From: Calliopsis andreniformis
Taxonomy: Eukaryota > Arthropoda > Insecta > Hymenoptera > Andrenidae
Reading direction: 5' to 3'
DNA length: 64,000 nucleotides
Assembly (NCBI RefSeq): GCF_051401765.1
Contig: NW_027480492.1
Location: 1,116,001-1,180,000, forward strand
Positions 12,429-27,021 of this stretch are shown one piece after another. Both the position numbers and the translations under genes were made by a program. How positions within the stretch are numbered: the first letter of the stretch is position 1; each line of letters starts with the position of its first letter. The notes beneath the pieces are model-generated. The model was not told the origin of the DNA. It searched no databases and saw only the letters and a list, made by a program, of their open reading frames with translations.

Positions 12429-15400
12429 CAATCCTCAATCCTCAATCCTCAATCGTCAATCCTCATTCTTCAACCCTCAATACCCAATCCTCAATTTTCA
12501 ATCCTCAATCCTCAATCCTCAATCCTCAATACTCAATCCTCATTCTTCAATCCTCAATACCCAATCCTCAATCATATGTGCTCAATCCTCAATCCTCAAT
12601 TCTCAATCCTCAATCCTCAGTCCTCAGTCCTCAAACCTCAATCCTCAACCCTCATCCCTCATCCTTCATCCTCAATCCTCAATCCTCAATCCTCAATCTT
12701 CAATCCCCAATACTCAATCTTCAATCCTCGATCCTCAATCCTCAATCCTCAACCCTCAATCCTCAGGCATCAATACTCAATCTTCAATACTGAATCCTCA
12801 ATCCTCAACCCTCAATCCTCAATCTTCAATCCTCAATCCTCAATCCTCAACCTTCAATCCTCAATACTCAATCTGGAATCCTCAATCCTCATTCCTCAAT
12901 CCTCAATAATCAATCTCCAATCCTAGATACTCAATCCCCAATCTTCGATCCTTAATCCTCAACCTTCAATCCTCAATCCCCAGTACTCAATCTTCAATCC
13001 TCAATGCTCAATCCTCAATCCTCAATCCTCAGTCCTCAATCCTCACTCCTCAATCCTCAAACCTCAATCCTCAACCGTCACTCCTCATTCTCCATTCTCA
13101 ATTCTCAATCCTCAATCCTCAATCTTCAATCCCCAATACTCAATGTTCAATCCTCAACCTTCAATCCTCAATACTCAATCTGCAATCCTCAATCCTCAAA
13201 CCTCAATCCTCAATCATCATTCTTTAATCCTCAATACCCAATCCTCAATCTTCAATCCTCAATCCACAATCCTCAATTCTCAATCCTCAATCCTCAATCC
13301 TCAGACCTCAAACATCAATATTCAACCCTCAGTCCTCGACCTCAATCCACAACCCTCAATCCTCAGTCCTCAATATTCAATCATCAATTTTCAATCTTCA
13401 ATCCTCAATCCTCAATCCTCAATCCTCAGTCCTCAATCCTCAATCTTCAATCCTCAATCCTCATTCCTCAATACTCAATCTTCAATCTTCAATCCTCAAT
13501 ACTCAATCCTCAATCTTCAATCCTCAATCCACAATCCTCAATTCTCAATCCTCAATCCTCAATCCTCAGACCTCAAACATCAATATTCAACCATCAGTCC
13601 TCGTCCTCAATCCACAACCCTCAATCCTCAGTCCTCAATATTCAATCATCAATATTCAATCATCAATCCTCAATCCTCAATCCTCAATCCTCAATCCTCA
13701 GTCCTCAATCCTCAATCTTCAATCCTCAATCCTCAATCCTCAATACTCAATCTTCAATCTTCAATCCTCAATACTCAATCTTCAATCCTCAATCCTCAAT
13801 CTTCAATCCTCAATACTCAATCTTCAATATTCAATCCTCAATCCTCAATCCTCAATCCACAATCCTCAACCTTCAATACTCAATACTCAATCTTCAATCC
13901 ACAATCCTCAACCCTCAATCCTCAATCCTCAATCCTCAATCCTCAATATTCAATCCTCAATACTCAATCTTCAATCATCAATCCTCAATCCTCAATCCTC
14001 AGTCGTCAATCCTCAGTCATCAATCCTCAATCTTCAATACACAATCGTCAATCCTTAGTCCTCAATCCTCAATCCCCAATCCTCGTTCCTCAAACCTCAA
14101 TCCTCAACCCTCAGCCTTCATCCTCAATTCTCAATTCTCAATCCTCAATCCTCAATCCTCAATATTCAACACTCAACCCTCAACCATCAATCCTCAATAC
14201 TCAACCATCAATCCTCAATTCTCAATACTCAATAGAACATCCTGAATTCTGATGGTTCAATACTCAATCCAGAATATTCAATAATCAAATCTCAAACCTC
14301 AAGCATCAATTCTCAACACTCAATCCTCAACACTCAGTCCTCTCTCTTCAATCCTACATCGTCAACCCTCAACCCTCAAGCGTCAATCCTCAATACTCAA
14401 TCCTCAATCCTCAATCCTCAACCATCAATCTTCAATCCTCCATACTCAATCTTAAATCCTCAATACTCAATCCTCAATCCTCTATCCTCAAACCTCAATA
14501 CTCAATCCTCAATCCTCAATACTCAACCACCAATCCTAAATTCTCAATGCTGAATAGAATATCCTGAATTCTCTGGATTCTATACTCAAACCTCAATCCT
14601 CAACCTTCAGCCCTCATTCTCATTCCTCAATCCTCAATCTTCAATCCTCAATCCTCAATCCTCAATTCTCAATCCTCATCCTCAATCCTCAATCCTCAAT
14701 CCTCGATCCTCAGTCATAAATCCTCAATCTTCAATACTCAATCGTCAATCCTCAATCCTCAATCCTCAATCCTCAATCCTCGATCCTCAAACCTCAAGCG
14801 TCAGTCCACAATACTCAATCCTCAATCCTCAATCCTCAATCTTCAATCTTCAATACTCAATACTCAATCTTCAATCCTCAATCCTCAATCCTCAATCCTC
14901 AATACTCAATCCTCAATCATTAATCCTCAATCTTCAATAGTCAATCCTCAAACCTCAAACCTCAATTCTCAATACTCAACCATCAATCCTCAAATCTCAA
15001 TGCTCAATATAATATCCTGAATTCTCCGGATTCTATACTGGAACCTCAATCCTCAACCCTCAGCCCTCATCCTCAATCCTCAATACTCAATCCTCAATCC
15101 TCAATATTCAATCCTCTATACTCAATCTTCAATCCTCAATCCTCAATCCTCAATCCTCAATCCTGAATCCTCAGTCATAAATCCTCAATCCTCAATACTC
15201 AATCGTTAATCCTCAGTCCTCAATCCTCAATCCTCAATCCTCGCTCCTCAAACCTCAATCCTCAACCCTCAGTCCTCATCCTCAATGCTCAATCCTCAAT
15301 CCTCAATCCTCAATCCTCAATCTTCAATCCCCAATAATAAATTTCCAATCCTAGATCCTCAATCCCCAATCCTCAATCCTCAGACCTCAAACATCAATAT

Positions 15401-15524
15401 TCAACCCTCAGTCCCCGTCCTCAATCCACAACCCTCAATCCTCAATCCTCAATCTTCAATCATCAATATTCAATCCTCAATCCTCAATCCTCAATTCTCA
15501 ATCCTCAATCCTCAATCCTCAATC
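12429..15524 (+). repeat. Block alpha, copy 2
   Basis: Full-length match to 1-3096. It has EcoRI landmarks at 14244, 14566 and 15019 and L3 at 12923 and 15351, each exactly 12428 bp from its partner. The offset is not a multiple of 7 because some heptads are shortened to 6 bp. It is followed by sequence different from that following copy 1. Confidence 0.93.
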
Positions 15525-15943
15525 CTCAGTCCTCAGTCCTCAAACCTCAATCCTCAACCCTCATCCCTCATCCTCCATCCTCAATCCTCAATCCTCAATC
15601 CTCAATCTTCAATCCCCAATACTCAATCTTCAATCCTCGATCCTCAATCCTCAATCATCAACCCTCAATCCTCAGGCATCAATACTCAATCTTCAATACT
15701 GAATCCTCAATCCTCAACCCTCAATCCTCAATCTTCAATCCTCAATCCTCAATCCTCAACCTTCAATCCTCAATACTCAATCTGGAATCCTCAATCCTCA
15801 AACCTCAATCCTCAATCCTCATTCTTCAATCCTCTATACCCAATCCTCAATCTTCAATCCTTAATCCTCAATCCTCAATTCTCCATCCTCAATACTCAAT
15901 CTTCAATCCTCAATCCTCACTCCTAAATCCTCAATCCTCAATC
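15525..15943 (+). repeat. Junction heptads between alpha copy 2 and gamma domain
   Basis: Just after the alpha end the sequence switches to CAGTCCT CAGTCCT CAAACCT and continues with a segment resembling 12.61-12.90 kb (CAGGCAT near 15.67 kb). A local re-use of alpha modules before the gamma domain begins. No gene. Confidence 0.8.
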
Positions 15944-17771
15944 TTCAATCATCAATATTCAATCTCCAGTCCTCAATCCTCAATCCTCAATCCTCAATCC
16001 TCAATCCTCAATGTTCAATCCGCAACACCCAATCCTGAATCTTCAATCCTCAATCCTCAATCCTCAATCCTCAACCCTCAGTCCTCATCCTCAATCCTCA
16101 ATCCTCAATCCTCAATCCTCAATCCTCAATCCTCAATCTTCAATCCTCAATAATCGGTCTCCAATCCTAGATCCTCAAACCCAGATCTTCAATCCTTAAT
16201 CCTCAATCGTCAATACGCAATCCCCAATCATCAATCTTCAATGCTAAATCCTCAATCCTCAACCCTCAATCCTCAATCCTCAATCTTCAATCGTCAAAAT
16301 TCAATCTTCAATCCTCAATCCTCTATGCTCAATCCTCAATCTTCAATCCTCAATCATCAATCCTCAATCCTCAATCCTCAATCCTCAATCTTCAATCCGC
16401 AATACTCAATCTTCAATCCTCAATCCTCAATCCTCAATCCTCAATCCTCAATCCTCAATTCTCAATCCTCAATCCTCAATCCTCAGACCTCAAACATCAA
16501 TACCCAACCCTCAGTCCTCGTCCTCTATCCACAACTCCCAATCCTCAATCCTTAATATTCAATCATCAATATTCAATCTCCAGTCCTCAATCCTCAATCC
16601 TCAATCCTCAATCCTCAATCCTCAATGTTCAATCCGCAATACCCAATCCTCAATCTTCAATCCTCAATCCTCAATCCTCAATCCTCAATTCTCAATACTC
16701 AATCCTCAATTCTCAGTCCTCAAACCTCAATCCTGAATCCACAATCATGAATGCTCAATCTTCAGACCTCAGTCCTCAACAATCAGTCGTCAATTCTCAA
16801 TCCTCAATATTCAATCATCAATTCTCAATACTCAATAGAATATCCTGAATTCTCAGGATTCAATACTGAAACCTCAATCCTCAACCCTCAGCCCTCATCC
16901 TCCATCCTCAATCCTCAATCCTCAAACCTGAATCTTCAATCCTCAATATTCAATCTTCAATCCTCAATCCTCAATCCTCAATCATCAATCCTCAATCCTC
17001 AGTGATCAATACACAATCTTCAATACTCAATCCTCAATCCTTAATCCTCAATCCTCAGTCATCAATCTTCAATCCTCAATGCTCAATCCTCAATCCTCAA
17101 TCCTCAGTCCTCAATCCTGAACACTCAATCCTCAAACCTCAATACTCAACCGTCAGTCGTCGTCCGCAATCCTCAAACCTCAATCCTCAATCCTCAATAT
17201 TCAATCATCAATACTCAATCTTCAATCCTCAATCCTCTATCCTCAATCCTCAGTTCTCGATCCTCAATATTCAACACACAACCCTCAGCCATCAATGCTC
17301 AATACTCAACCATCAATCCTCAATTCTCAATACTCAATAGAATATCCTGAATTCTCAGGATTCAATACTCAAACCTCAAACCTCAACCCTCAGCCCTCAT
17401 ACTCCATCTTCAATCCTCTATCCTCAATCCTCAATCTTCAATCCTCAATACTCAATCTCCAATCCTCAATACTCAATCCTCAATCCTCATTCTTCAATCC
17501 TCAATACCCAATCCTCAATCTTCAATCCTCAATCCTCAATCCTCAATTCTCAATCCTCAATCCTCAATCCTCAGACCTCAAACATCAATACCCAACCCTC
17601 AGTCCTCGTCCTCTATCCACAACTCCCAATCCTCAATCCTCAATATTCAATCATCAATATTCAATCTCCAGTCCTCAATCCTCAATCCTCAATCCTCAAT
17701 CCTCAATCCTCAATGTTCAATCCGCAATACCCAATCCTCAATCTTCAATCCTCAATCCTCAATCCTCAATC
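15944..17771 (+). repeat. Gamma 3703-offset unit, copy 1
   Basis: This 1828-bp stretch recurs at 19647-21474 (offset 3703 = 529 x 7) and again at 24446-26273 inside the second 4799-bp HOR. It includes the L3 form reading CGGTCTC with CTAG at 16167 and L1 EcoRI sites at 16847 and 17349. One clear difference is the CAGGATT after L1 at 17349, which reads CATGATT at 21052 and 25851. From 17424 onward this stretch is also part of the 4799-bp HOR. Confidence 0.9.
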
Positions 17772-20700
17772 TTCAATCCTCAATCCTCAATCCTCAATCC
17801 TCAATCCTCAATCCTCAATTCCCAATACTCAATAGAATATCCTGAATTCTCAGGATTCAATACTGAAACCTCAATCTTCAACCCTCAGCCCTCATCCTCT
17901 ATCCTCAATCCTCAATCCTCAAACCTGAATGTTCAATCCTCAATATTCAATCTTCAATCCTCAATCCTCAATCCTCAATCATCAATACTCAATCCTCAGT
18001 GATCAATACACAATCTTCAATACTCAATCCTCAATCCTTAATCCTCAATCCTCAATCCTCAATCCTCTGTCCTCAATCCTCAACCCTCAATCCTCTATCC
18101 TCAACCCTCAATCCTCATTCCTCAAACCTCAGTCCTCAACTCTCAGTCCTCATCCTCAATTCTCAATTCTCAATCCTCAATCCTCAATCCTCAATCTTCA
18201 ATCCTCAATAATCAATCTCCGATACTAGATCCTCAATCCACAATCTTCAGTCCTTAATCCTCAATCTTCAATCCTCAATCCCCAGTCATCAATCTTCAAT
18301 CCTCAATGCTCAATCCTCAATCCTCAATCCTCAATCCTCAGACCTCAAACATCAATATTCAACCCTCAGTTCTCGTCCTCAATCCACAACCATCAATCCT
18401 CAATCCTCAATCTTCAATCATCAATATTCAATCTTCAATCCTCAGTCCTCAATCCTCAATCCTCGATCCTCAATATTCAACACACAACCCTCAGCCATCA
18501 ATCCACAATACTTAACCATCAATCCTCAATCCTCAATACTCAATAGAATATCCTGAATTCTCATGGTTCAATACTCAACCCACAATATTCAATAATCAAA
18601 TCTCAATCCTCAATCTCCAATCCTCAATACTCAATTTCAATCATTAATCCTCAATTCTCAATCCTCAATACTCAATCCTCAATCGTCAATCCTCAATCCC
18701 CAATCCTCAATCTTCAATCCTCAACCCTCAATCCTCAATCCTCAATCCTCAATCCTCAATCTTCAATCCTCAATCCTCAATCCTCACACCTCAATCCTCA
18801 ATCCTCAATCCTGAATCCTCAATCCTCAATCCTCAATCCTCAATCCTCAAGCCTCACTCCTCAATCCTCAACCCCCAATCTTCAATCCTTAATCCTCAAT
18901 CCTCAATACTCAATCCTCAATCCTCAATCCTCAATATTCAATCCTCAATGCTCGATCCTCAATCCTCAATCCTCAACCATCAATCCTCAATATTCAATCC
19001 TCAATGCTCGATCCTCAATCCTCAATCCTCAACCATCAATCCTCAATCTTCAATACTCAATCCTCAACCCTCAATCCTCAATCCTCATTCCTCGAACCTC
19101 AATCCTCAACCCTCAGTCCTCATCCTCAATTCTCATTTCTCAATCCTCAATCCTCAATCCTCAATCCTCAATCCTCAATCCTCAATTCTCAATCTTCAAT
19201 CCTCAATACTCAATCTTCAATCCCCAATCCTCAATCCTCAATCCTCAATCCTCATTCCTCAAACCTCAATCCTCAACCCTCAGTCCCCATCCTCAATTCT
19301 CAATTCTCAATCCTCAATCCTCAATCCTCCATCTTCAATCCTCAATAATCAACCTCCAATCCTAGATCCTCAATCCCCAATCATCAATCCTTAATCCTCA
19401 ATCCTCAATCCTCAATGATCAATCCTCAACCCTCAATCCTCGACCCTCAATCCTCATTCCTCAAACCTCAATCCTCAACCCTCAGTCCTCATCCTCAATC
19501 CTCAATCCTCAATCCTCAATCCTCAATCCTCAATCCTCAATCCTCAGTCCTCAATCCTCAATCCTCAATCCTCAATCCTCAAACCTCAATCCTCAACCGT
19601 CAGTCCTCGTCCTCTATCCACAACTCCCAATCCTCAATCCTCAATATTCAATCATCAATATTCAATCTCCAGTCCTCAATCCTCAATCCTCAATCCTCAA
19701 TCCTCAATCCTCAATGTTCAATCCGCAACACCCAATCCTGAATCTTCAATCCTCAATCCTCAATCCTCAATCCTCAACCCTCAGTCCTCATCCTCAATCC
19801 TCAATCCTCAATCCTCAATCCTCAATCCTCAATCCTCAATCTTCAATCCTCAATAATCGGTCTCCAATCCTAGATCCTCAAACCCAGATCTTCAATCCTT
19901 AATCCTCAATCGTCAATACGCAATCCCCAATCATCAATCTTCAATGCTAAATCCTCAATCCTCAACCCTCAATCCTCAATCCTCAATCTTCAATCGTCAA
20001 AATTCAATCTTCAATCCTCAATCCTCTATGCTCAATCCTCAATCTTCAATCCTCAATCATCAATCCTCAATCCTCAATCCTCAATCCTCAATCTTCAATC
20101 CGCAATACTCAATCTTCAATCCTCAATCCTCAATCCTCAATCCTCAATCCTCAATCCTCAATTCTCAATCCTCAATCCTCAATCCTCAGACCTCAAACAT
20201 CAATACCCAACCCTCAGTCCTCGTCCTCTATCCACAACTCCCAATCCTCAATCCTCAATATTCAATCATCAATATTCAATCTCCAGTCCTCAATCCTCAA
20301 TCCTCAATCCTCAATCCTCAATCCTCAATGTTCAATCCGCAATACCCAATCCTCAATCTTCAATCCTCAATCCTCAATCCTCAATCCTCAATTCTCAATA
20401 CTCAATCCTCAATTCTCAGTCCTCAAACCTCAATCCTGAATCCACAATCATGAATGCTCAATCTTCAGACCTCAGTCCTCAACAATCAGTCGTCAATTCT
20501 CAATCCTCAATATTCAATCATCAATTCTCAATACTCAATAGAATATCCTGAATTCTCAGGATTCAATACTGAAACCTCAATCCTCAACCCTCAGCCCTCA
20601 TCCTCCATCCTCAATCCTCAATCCTCAAACCTGAATCTTCAATCCTCAATATTCAATCTTCAATCCTCAATCCTCAATCCTCAATCATCAATCCTCAATC

Positions 20701-22222
20701 CTCAGTGATCAATACACAATCTTCAATACTCAATCCTCAATCCTTAATCCTCAATCCTCAGTCATCAATCTTCAATCCTCAATGCTCAATCCTCAATCCT
20801 CAATCCTCAGTCCTCAATCCTGAACACTCAATCCTCAAACCTCAATACTCAACCGTCAGTCGTCGTCCGCAATCCTCAAACCTCAATCCTCAATCCTCAA
20901 TATTCAATCATCAATACTCAATCTTCAATCCTCAATCCTCTATCCTCAATCCTCAGTTCTCGATCCTCAATATTCAACACACAACCCTCAGCCATCAATG
21001 CTCAATACTCAACCATCAATCCTCAATTCTCAATACTCAATAGAATATCCTGAATTCTCATGATTCAATACTCAAACCTCAAACCTCAACCCTCAGCCCT
21101 CATACTCCATCTTCAATCCTCTATCCTCAATCCTCAATCTTCAATCCTCAATACTCAATCTCCAATCCTCAATACTCAATCCTCAATCCTCATTCTTCAA
21201 TCCTCAATACCCAATCCTCAATCTTCAATCCTCAATCCTCAATCCTCAATTCTCAATCCTCAATCCTCAATCCTCAGACCTCAAACATCAATACCCAACC
21301 CTCAGTCCTCGTCCTCTATCCACAACTCCCAATCCTCAATCCTCAATATTCAATCATCAATATTCAATCTCCAGTCCTCAATCCTCAATCCTCAATCCTC
21401 AATCCTCAATCCTCAATGTTCAATCCGCAATACCCAATCCTCAATCTTCAATCCTCAATCCTCAATCCTCAATCCTCAATTCTCAATACTCAATCCTCAA
21501 TTCTCAGTCCTCAAACCTCAATCCTGAATCCACCATCATGAATCCTCAATCTTCAGACCTCAGTCCTCAACAATCAGTCGTCAATTCTCAATCCTCAATA
21601 TTCAATCATCAATACTCAATCTTCTATCCTCAATCCTCTATCCTCAACCCTCAGTCCTCGATCCTCAATATTCAACACACAACCCTCAGCCATCAATAGT
21701 CAATACTCAACCATCAATCCTCAATTCTCAATACTCAATACTCAATCCTGAATGCTCAATCCTCGTTCTTCAATCCTCAATACCCAATCCTCAATCTTCA
21801 ATCCTCAATCCTCAATCCTCAATCCTCAATCCTCAATCCTCAATTCCCAATACTCAATAGAATATCCTGAATTCTCAGGATTCAATACTGAAACCTCAAT
21901 CTTCAACCCTCAGCCCTCATCCTCTATCCTCAATCCTCAATCCTCAAACCTGAATGTTCAATCCTCAATATTCAATCTTCAATCCTCAATCCTCAATCCT
22001 CAATCATCAATACTCAATCCTCAGTGATCAATACACAATCTTCAATACTCAATCCTCAATCCTTAATCCTCAATCCTCAATCCTCAATCCTCTGTCCTCA
22101 ATCCTCAACCCTCAATCCTCTATCCTCAACCCTCAATCCTCATTCCTCAAACCTCAGTCCTCAACTCTCAGTCCTCATCCTCAATTCTCAATTCTCAATC
22201 CTCAATCCTCAATCCTCAATCT
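17424..22222 (+). repeat. 4799-bp higher-order repeat, copy 1
   Basis: It is followed directly by a second copy at 22223-27021. Offsets checked at eight or more places across the unit are all exactly 4799, so there is no net indel. The unit is itself composite. About 21.47-22.23 kb is repeated 774 bp further on, and there is a 56-bp (8-heptad) tandem duplication around 18.95-19.06 kb. L1 EcoRI sites are at 17844, 18555, 20550, 21052 and 21869. The one substitution noticed is G21754 versus C26553. Confidence 0.93.
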
Positions 22223-25200
22223 TCAATCCTCAATCTTCAATCCTCAATACTCAATCTCCAATCCTCAATACTCAATCCTCAATCCTCATTCTTCAATCCT
22301 CAATACCCAATCCTCAATCTTCAATCCTCAATCCTCAATCCTCAATTCTCAATCCTCAATCCTCAATCCTCAGACCTCAAACATCAATACCCAACCCTCA
22401 GTCCTCGTCCTCTATCCACAACTCCCAATCCTCAATCCTCAATATTCAATCATCAATATTCAATCTCCAGTCCTCAATCCTCAATCCTCAATCCTCAATC
22501 CTCAATCCTCAATGTTCAATCCGCAATACCCAATCCTCAATCTTCAATCCTCAATCCTCAATCCTCAATCTTCAATCCTCAATCCTCAATCCTCAATCCT
22601 CAATCCTCAATCCTCAATTCCCAATACTCAATAGAATATCCTGAATTCTCAGGATTCAATACTGAAACCTCAATCTTCAACCCTCAGCCCTCATCCTCTA
22701 TCCTCAATCCTCAATCCTCAAACCTGAATGTTCAATCCTCAATATTCAATCTTCAATCCTCAATCCTCAATCCTCAATCATCAATACTCAATCCTCAGTG
22801 ATCAATACACAATCTTCAATACTCAATCCTCAATCCTTAATCCTCAATCCTCAATCCTCAATCCTCTGTCCTCAATCCTCAACCCTCAATCCTCTATCCT
22901 CAACCCTCAATCCTCATTCCTCAAACCTCAGTCCTCAACTCTCAGTCCTCATCCTCAATTCTCAATTCTCAATCCTCAATCCTCAATCCTCAATCTTCAA
23001 TCCTCAATAATCAATCTCCGATACTAGATCCTCAATCCACAATCTTCAGTCCTTAATCCTCAATCTTCAATCCTCAATCCCCAGTCATCAATCTTCAATC
23101 CTCAATGCTCAATCCTCAATCCTCAATCCTCAATCCTCAGACCTCAAACATCAATATTCAACCCTCAGTTCTCGTCCTCAATCCACAACCATCAATCCTC
23201 AATCCTCAATCTTCAATCATCAATATTCAATCTTCAATCCTCAGTCCTCAATCCTCAATCCTCGATCCTCAATATTCAACACACAACCCTCAGCCATCAA
23301 TCCACAATACTTAACCATCAATCCTCAATCCTCAATACTCAATAGAATATCCTGAATTCTCATGGTTCAATACTCAACCCACAATATTCAATAATCAAAT
23401 CTCAATCCTCAATCTCCAATCCTCAATACTCAATTTCAATCATTAATCCTCAATTCTCAATCCTCAATACTCAATCCTCAATCGTCAATCCTCAATCCCC
23501 AATCCTCAATCTTCAATCCTCAACCCTCAATCCTCAATCCTCAATCCTCAATCCTCAATCTTCAATCCTCAATCCTCAATCCTCACACCTCAATCCTCAA
23601 TCCTCAATCCTGAATCCTCAATCCTCAATCCTCAATCCTCAATCCTCAAGCCTCACTCCTCAATCCTCAACCCCCAATCTTCAATCCTTAATCCTCAATC
23701 CTCAATACTCAATCCTCAATCCTCAATCCTCAATATTCAATCCTCAATGCTCGATCCTCAATCCTCAATCCTCAACCATCAATCCTCAATATTCAATCCT
23801 CAATGCTCGATCCTCAATCCTCAATCCTCAACCATCAATCCTCAATCTTCAATACTCAATCCTCAACCCTCAATCCTCAATCCTCATTCCTCGAACCTCA
23901 ATCCTCAACCCTCAGTCCTCATCCTCAATTCTCATTTCTCAATCCTCAATCCTCAATCCTCAATCCTCAATCCTCAATCCTCAATTCTCAATCTTCAATC
24001 CTCAATACTCAATCTTCAATCCCCAATCCTCAATCCTCAATCCTCAATCCTCATTCCTCAAACCTCAATCCTCAACCCTCAGTCCCCATCCTCAATTCTC
24101 AATTCTCAATCCTCAATCCTCAATCCTCCATCTTCAATCCTCAATAATCAACCTCCAATCCTAGATCCTCAATCCCCAATCATCAATCCTTAATCCTCAA
24201 TCCTCAATCCTCAATGATCAATCCTCAACCCTCAATCCTCGACCCTCAATCCTCATTCCTCAAACCTCAATCCTCAACCCTCAGTCCTCATCCTCAATCC
24301 TCAATCCTCAATCCTCAATCCTCAATCCTCAATCCTCAATCCTCAGTCCTCAATCCTCAATCCTCAATCCTCAATCCTCAAACCTCAATCCTCAACCGTC
24401 AGTCCTCGTCCTCTATCCACAACTCCCAATCCTCAATCCTCAATATTCAATCATCAATATTCAATCTCCAGTCCTCAATCCTCAATCCTCAATCCTCAAT
24501 CCTCAATCCTCAATGTTCAATCCGCAACACCCAATCCTGAATCTTCAATCCTCAATCCTCAATCCTCAATCCTCAACCCTCAGTCCTCATCCTCAATCCT
24601 CAATCCTCAATCCTCAATCCTCAATCCTCAATCCTCAATCTTCAATCCTCAATAATCGGTCTCCAATCCTAGATCCTCAAACCCAGATCTTCAATCCTTA
24701 ATCCTCAATCGTCAATACGCAATCCCCAATCATCAATCTTCAATGCTAAATCCTCAATCCTCAACCCTCAATCCTCAATCCTCAATCTTCAATCGTCAAA
24801 ATTCAATCTTCAATCCTCAATCCTCTATGCTCAATCCTCAATCTTCAATCCTCAATCATCAATCCTCAATCCTCAATCCTCAATCCTCAATCTTCAATCC
24901 GCAATACTCAATCTTCAATCCTCAATCCTCAATCCTCAATCCTCAATCCTCAATCCTCAATTCTCAATCCTCAATCCTCAATCCTCAGACCTCAAACATC
25001 AATACCCAACCCTCAGTCCTCGTCCTCTATCCACAACTCCCAATCCTCAATCCTCAATATTCAATCATCAATATTCAATCTCCAGTCCTCAATCCTCAAT
25101 CCTCAATCCTCAATCCTCAATCCTCAATGTTCAATCCGCAATACCCAATCCTCAATCTTCAATCCTCAATCCTCAATCCTCAATCCTCAATTCTCAATAC

Positions 25201-27021
25201 TCAATCCTCAATTCTCAGTCCTCAAACCTCAATCCTGAATCCACAATCATGAATGCTCAATCTTCAGACCTCAGTCCTCAACAATCAGTCGTCAATTCTC
25301 AATCCTCAATATTCAATCATCAATTCTCAATACTCAATAGAATATCCTGAATTCTCAGGATTCAATACTGAAACCTCAATCCTCAACCCTCAGCCCTCAT
25401 CCTCCATCCTCAATCCTCAATCCTCAAACCTGAATCTTCAATCCTCAATATTCAATCTTCAATCCTCAATCCTCAATCCTCAATCATCAATCCTCAATCC
25501 TCAGTGATCAATACACAATCTTCAATACTCAATCCTCAATCCTTAATCCTCAATCCTCAGTCATCAATCTTCAATCCTCAATGCTCAATCCTCAATCCTC
25601 AATCCTCAGTCCTCAATCCTGAACACTCAATCCTCAAACCTCAATACTCAACCGTCAGTCGTCGTCCGCAATCCTCAAACCTCAATCCTCAATCCTCAAT
25701 ATTCAATCATCAATACTCAATCTTCAATCCTCAATCCTCTATCCTCAATCCTCAGTTCTCGATCCTCAATATTCAACACACAACCCTCAGCCATCAATGC
25801 TCAATACTCAACCATCAATCCTCAATTCTCAATACTCAATAGAATATCCTGAATTCTCATGATTCAATACTCAAACCTCAAACCTCAACCCTCAGCCCTC
25901 ATACTCCATCTTCAATCCTCTATCCTCAATCCTCAATCTTCAATCCTCAATACTCAATCTCCAATCCTCAATACTCAATCCTCAATCCTCATTCTTCAAT
26001 CCTCAATACCCAATCCTCAATCTTCAATCCTCAATCCTCAATCCTCAATTCTCAATCCTCAATCCTCAATCCTCAGACCTCAAACATCAATACCCAACCC
26101 TCAGTCCTCGTCCTCTATCCACAACTCCCAATCCTCAATCCTCAATATTCAATCATCAATATTCAATCTCCAGTCCTCAATCCTCAATCCTCAATCCTCA
26201 ATCCTCAATCCTCAATGTTCAATCCGCAATACCCAATCCTCAATCTTCAATCCTCAATCCTCAATCCTCAATCCTCAATTCTCAATACTCAATCCTCAAT
26301 TCTCAGTCCTCAAACCTCAATCCTGAATCCACCATCATGAATCCTCAATCTTCAGACCTCAGTCCTCAACAATCAGTCGTCAATTCTCAATCCTCAATAT
26401 TCAATCATCAATACTCAATCTTCTATCCTCAATCCTCTATCCTCAACCCTCAGTCCTCGATCCTCAATATTCAACACACAACCCTCAGCCATCAATAGTC
26501 AATACTCAACCATCAATCCTCAATTCTCAATACTCAATACTCAATCCTGAATCCTCAATCCTCGTTCTTCAATCCTCAATACCCAATCCTCAATCTTCAA
26601 TCCTCAATCCTCAATCCTCAATCCTCAATCCTCAATCCTCAATTCCCAATACTCAATAGAATATCCTGAATTCTCAGGATTCAATACTGAAACCTCAATC
26701 TTCAACCCTCAGCCCTCATCCTCTATCCTCAATCCTCAATCCTCAAACCTGAATGTTCAATCCTCAATATTCAATCTTCAATCCTCAATCCTCAATCCTC
26801 AATCATCAATACTCAATCCTCAGTGATCAATACACAATCTTCAATACTCAATCCTCAATCCTTAATCCTCAATCCTCAATCCTCAATCCTCTGTCCTCAA
26901 TCCTCAACCCTCAATCCTCTATCCTCAACCCTCAATCCTCATTCCTCAAACCTCAGTCCTCAACTCTCAGTCCTCATCCTCAATTCTCAATTCTCAATCC
27001 TCAATCCTCAATCCTCAATCT
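22223..27021 (+). repeat. 4799-bp higher-order repeat, copy 2
   Basis: Second tandem copy. EcoRI landmarks at 22643, 23354, 25349, 25851 and 26668 sit exactly 4799 bp from those of copy 1. Identity continues a few bases beyond the unit, to about 27033, after which the third repetition starts but is soon rearranged (CAATAAT where copy 2 has CAATCTT). Confidence 0.93.

Noticed and set aside
17844..17862. L1 inverted arms as a Rho-independent terminator or attachment site
   Set aside because: Arms are only 7 bp with a 4-base spacer, there is no T-run following, and no gene lies upstream.
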